DNA from: Prunella strophiata
Taxonomy: Eukaryota > Chordata > Aves > Passeriformes > Prunellidae
DNA length: 64,000 nucleotides
Assembly (NCBI GenBank): GCA_036583965.1
Contig: JAZBQD010000034.1
Span: forward strand, 6,841,476 to 6,905,475
Reading direction: 5' to 3'
Shown: positions 1 through 12,400 of the stretch, piece by piece
Layout of the letters: the number at the start of each line of letters is the position of its first letter
How positions within the stretch are numbered: position 1 is the stretch's first letter
Notes under the pieces: generated by a model
Seen by the model: only the letters and a program-made list of their open reading frames with translations
Told to the model about the DNA's origin: nothing
Database searches by the model: none
Program-made: the position numbers and the translations under genes

Positions 1-1523
1 TGCAAAGGGGAGGTCTCTTTTTTTTTATTTTATTATTTTTTTTTTAAATTTTGTTCCTGCTGTATGTGGAGTGTGCTCCCGTTTGTACAGATGTGCTCAT
101 GTGCAACAGCTGGTGTGTGGCATCCTCAGCTCCCTAAAAAGCTGCAAATACAAGCTTTATGCAAATTCCCTCAATCCTATTCAGAAGGCTCTGTTCCTGC
201 AGCTGAAATGTTGCACTATGGCTTTATTTTCAGTTGGGAAACAAAGGCTAAATGCAATCCCATCCCTGGAAGGAACCACAGACTGCACAGATTGCAGTGG
301 TTTACCAGGAAAGACTATTTTGTGGTTCTTGTAGCATTATGGACAAACACCTGGAGTATGTTCAGCCAAAACATCAGATGCTTTAGGACAAAGTGAACAT
401 CAATGGCAGCTGAGCACCTCTGCTGCCTATTTGAAATTTTATTGCTTTGACCAGTCTGCCAGGCACTACCTGGTGATGAAAAGGGCTGGACCATGATCTA
501 GATGTTCCTTAAAAAAATTGAAATAGCACTGATTCAGGTCTCTCCTTGTTTCAGGTCTGGGATGCTGTTGCCTGCCATGTGTCACTCCTGGCAGCCACTT
601 TCCAAATCAGTCAGTGCTGGTGGACGTGCTGATTCCCACTGGCCATCAGACATTTGTTAGCTGATCTCCACCATCATCCTGGGATGGGAAATGGGATGTT
701 TCTTGGGTTGGATATGGGTGCTCAGGCTGCTGTGCTGTGGGAAATAATTTTTAAATGCAAGCAAAAAAGCCACAGGTAGCTTAAATGTAAACTGTGGGAC
801 TTGCCAGGGTGAGCACATTGCTGCTGCAGGGACCGGAGCTGTGTGCCCCATGTTTGTGTGCAGGGGAAGCTGTCCTGGCTGGAGTCTGTCATGGTGTCCA
901 TGCTGCCAGAAAACACTCCCTCATGGGCACAGGGATTATTGGCTCAGCAGTGAGTGCACAGCTGAAAATCAGCACAAACCTGCAGGAGCTGGGTGGCTGC
1001 AGACACATCCCCTGGGGTGTTTGGCTGCAGCACAGGGGAGCAGATTCCAGGTTCAGTGTTTGCATGAAACCTGGCTTTTGGTGTGAGAGTGAGGGCTGAA
1101 TGGAGATGCTTTAAGTGCATTAGACCTCAAGCAACTCCCCAAAACACTGATGCATTTCTGGTGATTTCTCTCTGCAGCATTAAGGGCTGTGCCATTATCT
1201 TTGATAAGGCTGAACTGCTCCTTCAGCAGCCAGAGTGATGCTATTGAATGCACTGATGCTGTTTGGAAAAATGCCTCCCATCCACAAAAAAATATTTAAA
1301 GCTTTTTACTACCTTGTGTAAAGGAACAACTGTCCTCTTTCCCAGGTTCTGCTGCATCACCAGCACACTGGAGAAAGGTTGTACAGTGGCTGAAAAGTGA
1401 TAGTTTTGGGTACCTTGAACAGATTGTGCAGCTTTCAAATTAAAAATACGGTGTTTGGAGCAAATGCAAATATTTTAGATTTCTATGCTCTCCCCTAAAT
1501 TTGGGGGATATGGAAGGAGACAC

Positions 1524-1856
1524 AGATCATCATAAAATGGTTTGGATTGGAAAGGACCTTGAATAGGATCCAGTTCCACCCCCTGCCATGGGCAGGGACA
1601 CCTTCCACTATCCCAGGCTGCTCCAAGTCCCTGTCCACCCTGGCCTTGGACACTGCCAGGGATGGAGCAGCCACAGCTGCTCTGGGCACCCTGTGCCAGG
1701 GCCTTGCCACTCTTGTAGTGAAGTTTCTTCCTAATATCTGACCCAAACCTACCCTCTTTCAGTGTAGAGCCATTCCTCCTTTGTCCTGTCACTGCATGCC
1801 CTTGGAGAAAGTCTTTCTCCAGCTTTCTTATAACCCCCCTTTAGGTACTGGAAAAT
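1524..1856 (-). repeat. CR1 LINE 3' fragment
   Basis: The sequence matches the familiar 3' end of avian CR1 retrotransposons read in reverse: a start resembling 'aatggtttggattggaaagg', then the block around 'ccctgccatgggcaggga', 'caggctgctccaagtccc', 'ggccttggacac', and at the far end the 'cttttctccagctttctta' type block. The element lies on the minus strand and is 5'-truncated, as most bird copies are. The family call is from memory, without a library search. Confidence 0.85.
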
Positions 1857-4800
1857 CTAATGTATGGAAAATCTATACTTCTCATGCAAACATAGTCAAC
1901 TTGCAGTTGCTGTTGCTTTTTTTCTTTTTCTGTGAGAAAAGTTGATAGTTTTCTTTGGAAACTCTCCCTTTTGGCTGGCAGCTCCAGTGACAATCCATGG
2001 CAGCAGACGCCTCAAGTAATGACACTGTGGTTTTCTATCACGTGCAAGTCCTGAAATGCCTTATTCTCAGTTACTTTCTGCAGAGGCAAGGGAATTTGGG
2101 CTCTCATCTTGCTGTGGGCCCCCTGGAGGAGCAGCTGGAGCTTTGGGGGATCCCTTGGGTGGCTCAGGGCACGGGGCTGGCTGAGGGATGGGGCAGAGAT
2201 CAGAGTTTCACAGCGCAATTAGGAGAGTGGGGCGTGGTGATACTTCAATCTGAGAGCAACCACCACCCACACGGGACATGTTTTTGGCCTCCTGCTGTCA
2301 CTGCAGCCACGGGTGCTGGCACCCAGGCCACCACACCCCTCAGCCAATTCCTGCACGATGGAGCCTTTGCTGCTGATAAAACATAAATAATAATTTTACA
2401 GAGGGGAAAAAACTCTGTGTTCTTGTGGCTGGCTGTTCAGGTGGGAGTGAGGGTTGTTGGGGGGCATGGGAGGGCTCAGCCCTCACTGAGGGGGGCAGGT
2501 GGGTTGGTGCCACTCACTGGAGCAGCACTTAGAGGGTCTGGGGGCTGCACAGGATGGGCAGAGTTACACAAGTGCAATCCTCAGTGCTCTCCCCTCACTG
2601 TCCACAGGAAAATGATCTCAGGATGGATTTTTCTTCCTCTGTTGAAATTCTGCTGTTTCAGTAGCCTAGTGACAGTCATTGTCTTTCATTTCCATGTGTG
2701 AGTGGAATCCAGAGTCAGAAAAATTTCTGCTTTGTTCCCAAACAATAGGGCTGTGTTGTTGTGCACCATGGCTCTGGCTTTTCACGGTGTGCTGTGCTTT
2801 GTGCTGTGCTCCCTCCTGGTGCTCAGCAGAGGCTGCAGGATACCCACAGTGAATCCTGGCAGTTGTGCAACACTACACCCGGAGTAAAACTCCTTTCTAA
2901 CCCCTGCAGGCGATCAGTTTCCACCCTGAATGATGAGATTTTGATTACCCTTATCTGAGCTACAAATACTGTCAGGGAGGTGGAATCAGCTGGCGCTGGG
3001 AAGGGCTGTCCCAGCACAGAGCTTGGTGGCCTTTGGAGGCTCCAAGTGCTGGGCAGCTGCAGGGGATGTCGTGGTGCTTTGCCACGGGAAGTCCTTTCAG
3101 TGTGCAGCTGTTCCTTGCTGAGGCCTCGTAGATCAAACCCCAGCTCCTGCCATCTCCAGCCTGGCGATTTTCAATGAGCAAAACCCGCCCAGGAGAGTGT
3201 TGACAGCAGGAATGGCAGCTGCTTCCTCAGAGCCGGCAGGGAGAGCCTCTTGCCTCAATGCTGGATCTCCCTCTGAATGCAGAGACCAGTTCCAGCATCC
3301 CCAGCCCCACATGGCATCACTTGCAGCTCTGCTCTCCCAGCGAGTGCAGTGTCCCAGGGCAGCTTTATTCTTCTGTGAACAAAAGCTGTGGAGCTGCAGG
3401 GAAGCTCCTGGCTGGAAGGTGGGTCCTTTCCACAGCCAGACTGAGACTGAGGGGTGGAATGAGACTGGATTGTGTGTTGAACACTCAGATGCATCTCTCC
3501 TCTGGGTTCCTCTGTCTTACATTTCACATCTAGAAGAAAAGTACATTAAAAAAAATTCAATCCAGCTTTAAGCCAGAGCTGCTTGTACTCCTCAGCCTGA
3601 TTGGAGGGAGGGAGAACTGATAAGTTAATCAGTTTTCAAGGTCAGGAGAGATCAATAGGACCAGTCAGTCTGGTGTGCTGTGCCAGTCAGACCCCAGACA
3701 CAGCAGAGGTTCCTGGAGCAGACCTGCCTGGGAGAGAGCAGAGTTGTTTTTCCTCGTGGGAGGATCTCTTGCTCTGCAGGGATGAGCTCCAGTATAAGAC
3801 CAGGGATGAATAGACTGAATTAGGTGTGACCCAGAGGATAATGCAGCATTCTGCATCTTAATGTATCCATCTGTGAAATGCAAATAATAATAGGGGAACC
3901 CTGCAGGGATTCATTAGTCCTTTGAAGATGGCATGTGTTACATGCTATTATTGTGATCTTCCGAAGTTGGCCTCATCCCTGCCTTTTGGACCTACACCTC
4001 TCACTGTTGCTCACTTCCTGATTCATTTCCCCCTCCTCCCTGGCACTGTCAAGCCAAATCAGCAGTGGCAAAGGCCTGTCCAGGCCAGTCAGCCACATGT
4101 CATGGTGGCTCATGGCCTGGGAAGGGTTGCAAAGATGAGGATCATGCTCTGGTTCCAGCACAGGGGGCTGGGAATTGCTGCCAGTGGCTTTGCAGGTGTG
4201 ACAAGGACACCCAGGGGCTTTCTGTGCTGGAGGATGTCCAAGGGGCATGTGGTCAGTCCATAACCCAAGATGATGTTTGTGACTTTCAGATCAGAGTTAA
4301 AAAGGTGGATTTGGGTGGGAAGGGAAACCTGGTGACAGGGAAGGCTGTGACTCATGGGACACTGGGTCCAGAGCAGGTTGCAGCAGATGCTGGATTTAGG
4401 GGAAATTCTTAAATGCTCTCAGTGCACAGAGATTTGCAAAGCAATTATTCCAAGTTGAGTTTGTCCACTTTGTCTCCTCTTGGTAGAGTAAATTCACTTG
4501 ATACAGATTTTTTTTTTTTTAATTTTTTTTTTTTGAGTGCTTTTTATTCTTCAGTAAGGACTTGCTGTGCTCTGGATGTTTCTGGAATGCATTTTACTGA
4601 GGCTTTGTGTATGCATAACATTCACTGTGCACTTGACTCTCAGAAGTGGATGAAATCAGAAAATTCCCCTCATTCCTGTCCTGGCCTCGAGCAGCTCCTC
4701 CTCCTTGGGGAGCTGCCAGAGTAGGAGCAGTGCTCCAGGATGAAGGGAGTTAACCTGCAGCATTTTCAGGGATGCAGCCAGGAGCTGTGACCAGCCAGCA

Positions 4801-5332
4801 GCTGGGCCTGCACACCCAGCACCATGCTGGGAGCTCAGCAGCCTCTGAGGAAAAACTTGTACTGTGTCAGACTGCTGGAGCCCTGCTTTGGGCTCAGGAA
4901 ACTTTCCTGGCTGAAGGGAAGGGACTGTGGTGGCCTTGGGCACCTGCAGTGACAGTGGCATTGCAGGATGACCAAGACTTGTTTGAGCTCTGGGCTGCAG
5001 CAGCCCAGGGTACAAATGGGAGCTCTGGGCTACTTGCAGCCCAGAACCTCAAACCACTTCCATCAGCTTGGGGTTCACTGGCTTCTTGGCTGATCAGCAC
5101 CTGGATTTTGGTCTTGGAAGGGCAGGCAAAGCTTTGTCCAGCATCATAAATCTTGTTCTTGCATAGGATGTGTGGTGAGGAACCTCCTAAGCTCTGCTGA
5201 GGATGGGTGAGACTTGCAGCTCCTCCTGCAGCAGTCTGGCCAAGGGTGGGTGAGTGAATGAATGTCCTGGACAGGGAGCCACCCTGTGTCTCTGAAATCC
5301 CTCTTTCTGGGATGCCTCACTCTGGAGTTATA

Positions 5333-5572
5333 TCAGGGTAGGTTTGGGTTGGGTATTAGGAAGAAAATCTTCTCTGTAAGGGTTGGGAGGCCCTGGCAGA
5401 GGTTGCCCAGAGGAGCTGTGGCTGCCCCTGGATGCCTGGAACTGTTCAAGGCCAGGCTTGGACAGGGCTTGGAGCAGCCTGGGACAGTGGAAGGTGTCCC
5501 TGCCATGGCAGAGGGTGGAATGAGATGATTTTTAAGGTCCCTTTCAACCCAAACCATTCTGTGGTTCTATGA
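5333..5572 (+). repeat. CR1 LINE 3' fragment
   Basis: Forward-strand CR1 tail: 'attaggaagaaaatcttctc', 'ggttgcccagaggagctgtg', 'aggccaggcttggacaggg', then the terminal 'aaggtccctttcaacccaaa' and 'ccattctgtggttctatga'. Only the last 240 bases or so are present. The open frame across it is part of the repeat, not a gene. Confidence 0.88.
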
Positions 5573-8500
5573 ACTCATGAAACTGCTGAAGTTGAGAGCT
5601 CTGGGTTCAGCTTTGGCTGTGAAGCAAAGCATTTACTCTGTGCTTCCTTTGTTAAATATGTCAAACAGCTCTGTCTCTTCCCTTTTCTCCCTGAGGATCT
5701 CTGGGTTGGAGAGGGACATAGTGGTCAGCTGGAAAAAAAAAAAAAAGAAGCAGTTTCAATATTTTATAGAGATTAGGTGTTGAGCAGTGGTGCTCATGGG
5801 GTTCCTCAGAAGAAGAGAGATGGTGGGAGGTAAAAATTGCATCAATCAGGACAGAAAAGTACATCTGTGGTGGGAATATGGTCATGTCTGTAGTTTTATG
5901 AGGGCACATGGTGCTGTGGAAGAGACTGGCACTGCTGCCAGGGAAAAAGTGGGTGAAACATGGGGGGCAGCTCCTCATCAGGGCTCTTTGTCCCACTGGG
6001 TGGTGGCTTTGGAGGCCTGACCCAAAACACTGCCTTGCTCTGGGGTGAGAATGGGACAGCACAGCTCATGTCCTCAAGCATTTAGGGCAACTTCAGAGCT
6101 GCTCAGGCTGGAGGCTGGCATTCAAACAGTGAAGAGCTACCAAAGCACAGATGGTTTAACAAAACCCACAAACCTAACCAAAAAAATCCCCAAGCAAACC
6201 CTCCCTCCACTGCCTTAAAAAGAAATCCCAAACCAAAACACCCTAAAAACCCCCAACCAAACAGCACCCCCAGCATCACCATCCCAACCAGTGATGCTGC
6301 CAGGAAGCTTTTCCCTGGTAAAAATATCCCTAAGTGAAGCTAAACCCATTAGGAAGGAGGTGAAACTGCCTGCAAAACAGGGCCATGTCACTAATGGGAA
6401 GAAAAACAACTTCCTGAGTGGACAAGGCATCTCAATTATTTTTCTCTGTCTGTGGATATATTTTTGTGCAGGCACAGGTTGTGAGGGAATGAAATATGGG
6501 AACATCAGAAAAGGGGAGAATGGCCATTGGAAAAGGAGTGTGATGTTCATCACTAATTAGGGTATAAATCATTTGGCTGCTTATTGGACTCCCTTCCCAT
6601 TCTCCTTGGGGCCCTGGAGAGGGAAGAGGTGAATGCCCACTGTGGCTGTGTCCTGCCTGCCACAGTGCTGGCCCAGCTTGCTGGCTGCAGGATATTGGTT
6701 TTGGGTTTTTTGCTGCCTAGGGGTTCCCTACATTTCATGTTATGCTTCTATTTTCTCCTGCGTTTTCCTAGTTACTCCTTCATGATTATTTTTATCCTGA
6801 TTCCTGTTTTCATAGCAGAATGTGGTGAAAAACAGACCCAGTGAGAGCTGTCCTACCAGGCACAGCATCATTATATGCTGTTTACTTTTCCAAATTTTTT
6901 AACAGAGACATGAACAAAAGATACATTTGCAATATCTCTTCTTGCCCTCATCTGCTTTTCTCAGTGGCATTTTGCTCTCTGGCTGTTTGGCATATATTTG
7001 TTAATTAAGCTTAGCTAGGTGCTGTGCTAAAAATATATTAATAGAACATCAGGATCATCTCTCTTCCAGATCCAGTCCTATGGGATATAAATTCCTATGG
7101 AAATTAATGGGCTGTCTGGATTCCAGTGCAGGATTGAGACTTCATGGTGCAGATGGATCGATACGGTGAAAATCGATCAATACAGGCAATCAAGGGAGTC
7201 AGGCAAGGTTTATGCTTAATACACTCCTGCTGTCATCCCTCATTGTGCCCAGGTTTGTGAAACACAAATAATCCTGCAAACCATGAGGCTTTGCTGGGTC
7301 CTCTCCATCCCTTCACATTTCTGGTTTTTTTTTAGGAGGTTGTTGTTGTGCAGTAGCAATTAGGCTGGGAATCCTTTTTATTTTTTTCCCCCTCTTGAGT
7401 TTTGTTACTGAACATGGCATCTGGTTTTGGTATCAAGGTGTGGTTTTGGGCCATTCTGAGCTTCTCCCACGTGTTGGTGTGGGTGTAATTGGTGGAGAGG
7501 GGGCTGCATGGTGGGAATATGGGAGAGTGGGGTGGTCACAAGGCCACTGTGGGGTCAGGACCTGTCTCTCCCTCTCATTTTCCTTGTCACCCTGCACTGC
7601 CAGGCTGGAAGCTGCTCTCACCTGGCCAGTCTGACCTGATCTGGCACCCACTCTGCTTCCTTCAGGAATATGGCAGTCAGCCAGCTGTCTTAAATCAGGG
7701 AATTGTTTCATTTCTCTGTCAGAATAGAACTTTTGGAGGAAAAGAAAAATTTAAGAACAAAACCCTTCTTAAAAATGCGCTTCCCGTTCCCAAACCCTCC
7801 CACCTCACGGCTGACTCATGGGCAGACGCCTCAGTAACAAATAGCATCTTTTGTTTTTTGTCCTTCAGATAGATCTCCAAGCTCTAACCACTTTTAAACC
7901 ACCATACACTTTATATTTTTTGTGCTTTTTCTCTTCCAGTTCTCCCAAGGATTTACTGACACATGCTCTGTCAGCTTAGTTTTCCTCTCTTCCTGTTGGC
8001 CTTCCCTCCAATTCCACGCCCAAATACGCATACAGGAATTATCTCATGATTCAGGACAATACACAGCTCTTCAGATCTGCCATGAACCATCTGCATGGCC
8101 TTGGGCACTTTGCTACTGTATTGCAAACTCTCCTCTGTGAACCTGCACACCATTTCAGTTTGAGTTGGAAAGAAATGTTGGGGTGACCACACTCCAAATC
8201 AGGGCTGTGCTGGCTTGGCTTTGGCTCCAGTTGTGAACATGAGCAACTGTTCTGATCTGAGAAATGTGTGGCAGCAGTTTATTACAAGGATTTATACTGA
8301 GCTCTGCTGGCCTGTCTGGCCAGGCACATATGTCATGCAGAAGTATGTTTTCTTCCTCAGATGGTGCTGATCTGCCTCTCTGCACAGCCACAGCTTGTGC
8401 TGGAGCCCCTCATTGCTCTGGCTTGCTTGACTGACTCATTTATCCACCCCTTTCAAACCTTGCAAATGACTTTTCTCTCCAAATTCTTCTCTTTTCACTG

Positions 8501-9330
8501 GAGACAAGGCACAGAGCTTCTTCCCACGTAAATCACATTCCAAAACTTTGATGTCATCTTTATTTTCCTCTCTCGGGGCTCCTGAGAAACCCTGCACAGG
8601 ATGATTACTTTCATCTTATCTCTTCTTTGGGAAAGCCCAGAGCAGGGCTGCTTTGCTGGACCCTTCAGCATCAATAACAACACACCTCAAAGAGCAGCAT
8701 CTGTAATGGTCTGCCAGGTCCCACCTGGGCTGAAGAAAGGTTTTCACTAATAACACTGCATTTTCTTATTTTTTTTTCTGAAGACAACAGGGAGAAACTG
8801 GGAAAACATGAGCATTTGGCAGTATGGTTCATCATTAACACAGCTGCTATGAGAACTGTAGCATCAAACCCAAAGAATTTCAAGAAAACCTCAAACGTGA
8901 TGCTTTTCAACATTTCCTGGATGTTTACTCTTCAGGTTCATACTGAGGTGCTTTAATAAAAGCAGACTTCCAGAGGTTTGAGTGACCTGGCCTTTCTGCA
9001 GCCAAGTTATTAAAATAAACCCCTTTCAGCTATTTTGTTGAGATATGAAAGGGTGTTTGTGGTGTGGTGGCTGGAGTCCCACTGTCTCATGAACCACCCT
9101 GAGGATGGCAAGAATCCCTCTGGCTGTGTGGGGAATCTGAAGTGATCTATTTATAATTTACTTACCTTGACAAAACGCAGGGAGTGACTCAAATATGTCC
9201 CATCCTTATGGAAATTAATTGTGTTAATGGGATCATTAGAATTTAGAGTAGTGTGAACAAACTGGTTTTTGCAGCTAATGATGGTTCTTGGGAAGATTAT
9301 GTCATGAGGAAGGCGGAGAACCTGGTCATC

Positions 9331-9339
9331 TATATATAT
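9331..9339 (+). promoter_or_regulatory. TATA-like box of the SPINK5-like gene
   Basis: The run TATATATAT lies 89 bases before the exon 1 ATG. A transcription start near 9360 is inferred from the usual 25-30 base spacing, giving a 5' UTR of about 65 bases. Confidence 0.6.
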
Positions 9340-9427
9340 GTGATCAGCCCTGAGCCCTTTCTTTGGGTTTCATTGAGCAATGCTCTAGTAGAGTCAACGT
9401 AGGCAAACAGCTGCCACCACCCTCACC

Positions 9428-9485
9428 ATGAAAATAGAAGGTGCCTCGGTGGTCCTTGCTCTGGCATTTTTCTGCTTCTTCTCAG
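9428..9485 (+). other. SPINK5: SPINK5-like exon 1: signal peptide
   Basis: It encodes MKIEGASVVLALAFFCFFS and one base of the next codon, followed by donor GTCAGT. The lysine near the N-terminus and the hydrophobic core are typical of a secretory signal. The start matches the MKI opening of human SPINK5 and of the fourth gene in this window. Confidence 0.85.
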
Positions 9486-12400
9486 GTCAGTAACTTGTGA
9501 TGTTCTCTGTGCTGGAATCTGGGACTGGCAGAGGACGCAGCCTGGGAGTGCCCATAAAGACAGAGAGGATTAGAGAGCCCTTGTTTTTTAAAAAGTGTGA
9601 TGGTTATAGCAGAAGACCACCACTTTTTTTTTTGTTGTTGTTCTACATGTATTGGTTTGATATGACATGTCTTGTTAACTACTCTTTCTTTTTCATGTGG
9701 AAATAGTGAAGTTGTATTGGTAGATGAAAGCATCTATTTTTAATAGAATTATCAGTTTAAGAAGAAAACAAAAAAGCCAAACACACGTTTATCTAAGTGG
9801 AAGAATACCAATTTCCAGTCAGACTGAATTCTTCCATAAAAAGCCAAACTTTGAACAAAAATGTAATACAATTTTTTGTAAATTCAGAAAAATGGTAATG
9901 TCTTGTCAACACTTGCTAAGGAAGGCATTTTCACATGGCTGCAGTAATTTGGCTACAATAGATAGACTTCAGCAGGAGTTAGGTTTGAAGCAATGGTCTT
10001 TCAATTTCCTGCCAGTTTCTATTGAAAAAGTGCTAATGGAAGATTTCTTGACAGTTCCTTGCAATGCCACTGATGATGCAAAGGAGGATGAAACATATTA
10101 TACCAGCTTTAAGTGGCTTAGTAAAAAGAAATAGGTATCAGCTACTCACCTGCTGACTCATTATTAATTTGATAATTTGTGTGAAGTACTGCAAATGGAA
10201 TGGGCCTTGAAAAGGAATTTGTCATTTTGGACAAACAACAATGGCCTAGCTCTGGTATCCCAATTTTAAGGAATGGTGAAGAATGCCGAAAATGTTTGTG
10301 TGGGTTTGATGCAGCTACCAAGGCAGGGGCATAGAATAATGGAGAAACAGTTACTGAGCCATCCTTGGAACTTGGATTTTAAGCCTGAAAAAAGTAACAC
10401 AGTAAAGAAGGGCACAAAGACACTCAAAAAAATGGATGTAATTTTGCATTTGAATGACAAAAAGTGCAATGTTCCAGAAAGGACTGGGCATTAGAGAATT
10501 TCCATCAGTGTGAAATAATGCATTGGATTAGCTTTTATCAAGAGGTATTTGGGTGGATTAGGAAGCTGCATCAAGTATTTTAATTAAATGCTTTTGCTTT
10601 AAAATTTCCCTTCAAAGATTTTTGTATGGTTTCATTGTTGGTTTTTCTGTCACAGATGTTGCCAGTCAAGCTTCGATTAAGGCGAGTCCAACCTTTTCTC
10701 TTCTGCTTCTCCCTTTGTTTTGCCAACTTAGACTGCTTAATGCATGCTCTGAGCAAAGTCCATTTGGATGCACTATACTTAGATATTATAAAGCTTTTTC
10801 AGTGGTGGAAAAAGCAGTGAATCTCTCCATATTTAGAGACAACACTTAGGTAATATGGCAATGGCTCCAGCTGACAGTGTGTGTTTGGTGCATGATGCTG
10901 AGAACATATCCAAACAGCTCTGGGCTGGAAATCTCATTAAATGATGTTAGAAATGGCATGAATTATATTTTTAATGATATTTTAGAATGTAGCTTCTGAT
11001 CCAGTAGAAACCCCTGCTTCTGATAATTCCTGGGTTTCATAATTAAAAGAATTAAGGCAAGTCCTTTGAGTCTCAGAAAATAATTTGATTCAATGACTTA
11101 GAAGTCAGTTCCATTCATGTTTTAATCAAGCAAGCTTGTCTCCTTGGTAAAGATCCTTTTGGGAAACACAGTAGCCAAAAATAACTAAACGGTTCATTGC
11201 TTCTCCCTGGTCTGCATCTCAGATACCCAGCAGAAGATGCAATGGGCTGCTGCAACATTGCACAATATTAGTGCTCTGCTTCCTGAGAGGGTCGTGCTTT
11301 TCTGGGCTTGTCTTGCATGTGAATCACTCTTCAGCCACTCTGGCCCGTTCATTCCTCTTGCATCCCTCTGGCTCTTCCAGGGCTGTATTTTCTGCTCTTG
11401 GCTGATTTTATAACATGCAGCCCTCTGCTGTAGCGGGCAGCAATTTGCAGCTGTACGTAAATTAAATGTGCTCCTTAAATATATATTCCTTTCCCCTGTG
11501 ATTAATGGTTCTTGCCATGGGTTTTGAACTTTCTCGTTGTCTTTTCTGCCTCGGGAGCCACGAGCAGGGCTCTGGGTGCAGCCTGTGCCACGTGTGGTGT
11601 GTGGCCAGGGATGGGCAGGAGGAGTGTGGTTTGTGTGAGCAATCTGGTGCTGCTGAGAGCCTGCAGCACACCCAAAAAAGATTCAGTGTGAACAAACAGT
11701 TCTCAGGATCGTGCTGGGAGCCTCCACTGATTGCCCTCCTCTGTGCTTTTTTCAGAATGAATGCAGGAAAATTTGGTCACTCCTGCGCAGTGGGAAGTTT
11801 TCCTGTCCCACCACCAAGGAGCCCTTCAGCAACCCAAATAAAAAAGGAGACCTCAACAAGTGCATGATGTGCCAAAGGCTGCTGTGAGTATCAGCTGCCT
11901 GCTGGCTCCACTGGCAGCCCTGCCCACCCACAGCATGTCCTCTCCTCCTGTAGCAGGGAGCCAACTCTCTGGAGGCTCTGTGCCATAAAGTTGATGTCCC
12001 TGGCCAGTCAGACCAGTTTGTAGCTCTTCAGCAAACCTGTGAACCCAGCAGCTCTCCCCAGCTCATCACATGGTGGGGACTCACCACAGAGCATGAGGAA
12101 CAAATGCAGAGTGAAAACTTCCACAGATTTATTTCTTGTTTCCATAGATGGTGTTTCTTAGGATGGGGAGAGCTGGATATTAGGCAGGGAGAAAGGGTGG
12201 CACAGTGCCCCCAGAGCAGAGATGTTGAACACCCTGGACATGTGTCAGGGAGCTTGCTGCTGGTCTGTGCTGCTGCCTTGTGCAATGGGGAGGTGGGGTT
12301 GGCCAGACTGGCCTTTAATCACCCCCTGTTTTGGCTTTGTGTCCAGGCACTGCACGCTGCCCCGTCACTCACACCTCCTTTTCTTGCAGGGAAAGAGACT

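Larger units (their letters stand above)
1..9300. other. 5' flank without a supportable gene
   Basis: I read both strands of this stretch and found no exon with a recognisable domain and matching splice sites. Open frames are short and unsupported. It holds two CR1 fragments (listed separately), several short A/T homopolymer runs (for example near 20-50 and 4510-4535) and otherwise ordinary unique sequence. Distal regulatory elements of the downstream inhibitor cluster could lie here, but nothing in the sequence alone shows it. Confidence 0.6.

Noticed and set aside
2768..2887. Signal-peptide-like frame starting MALAFHGVLCFVLCSLL
   Set aside because: It is hydrophobic and has a fair start context, but no GT donor fits and no following exon is seen. 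TG-rich sequence easily gives such frames.
6584..6844. 86-codon hydrophobic frame on the + strand
   Set aside because: No homology recognised, T-rich composition explains the hydrophobicity, and there is no splice or promoter context.
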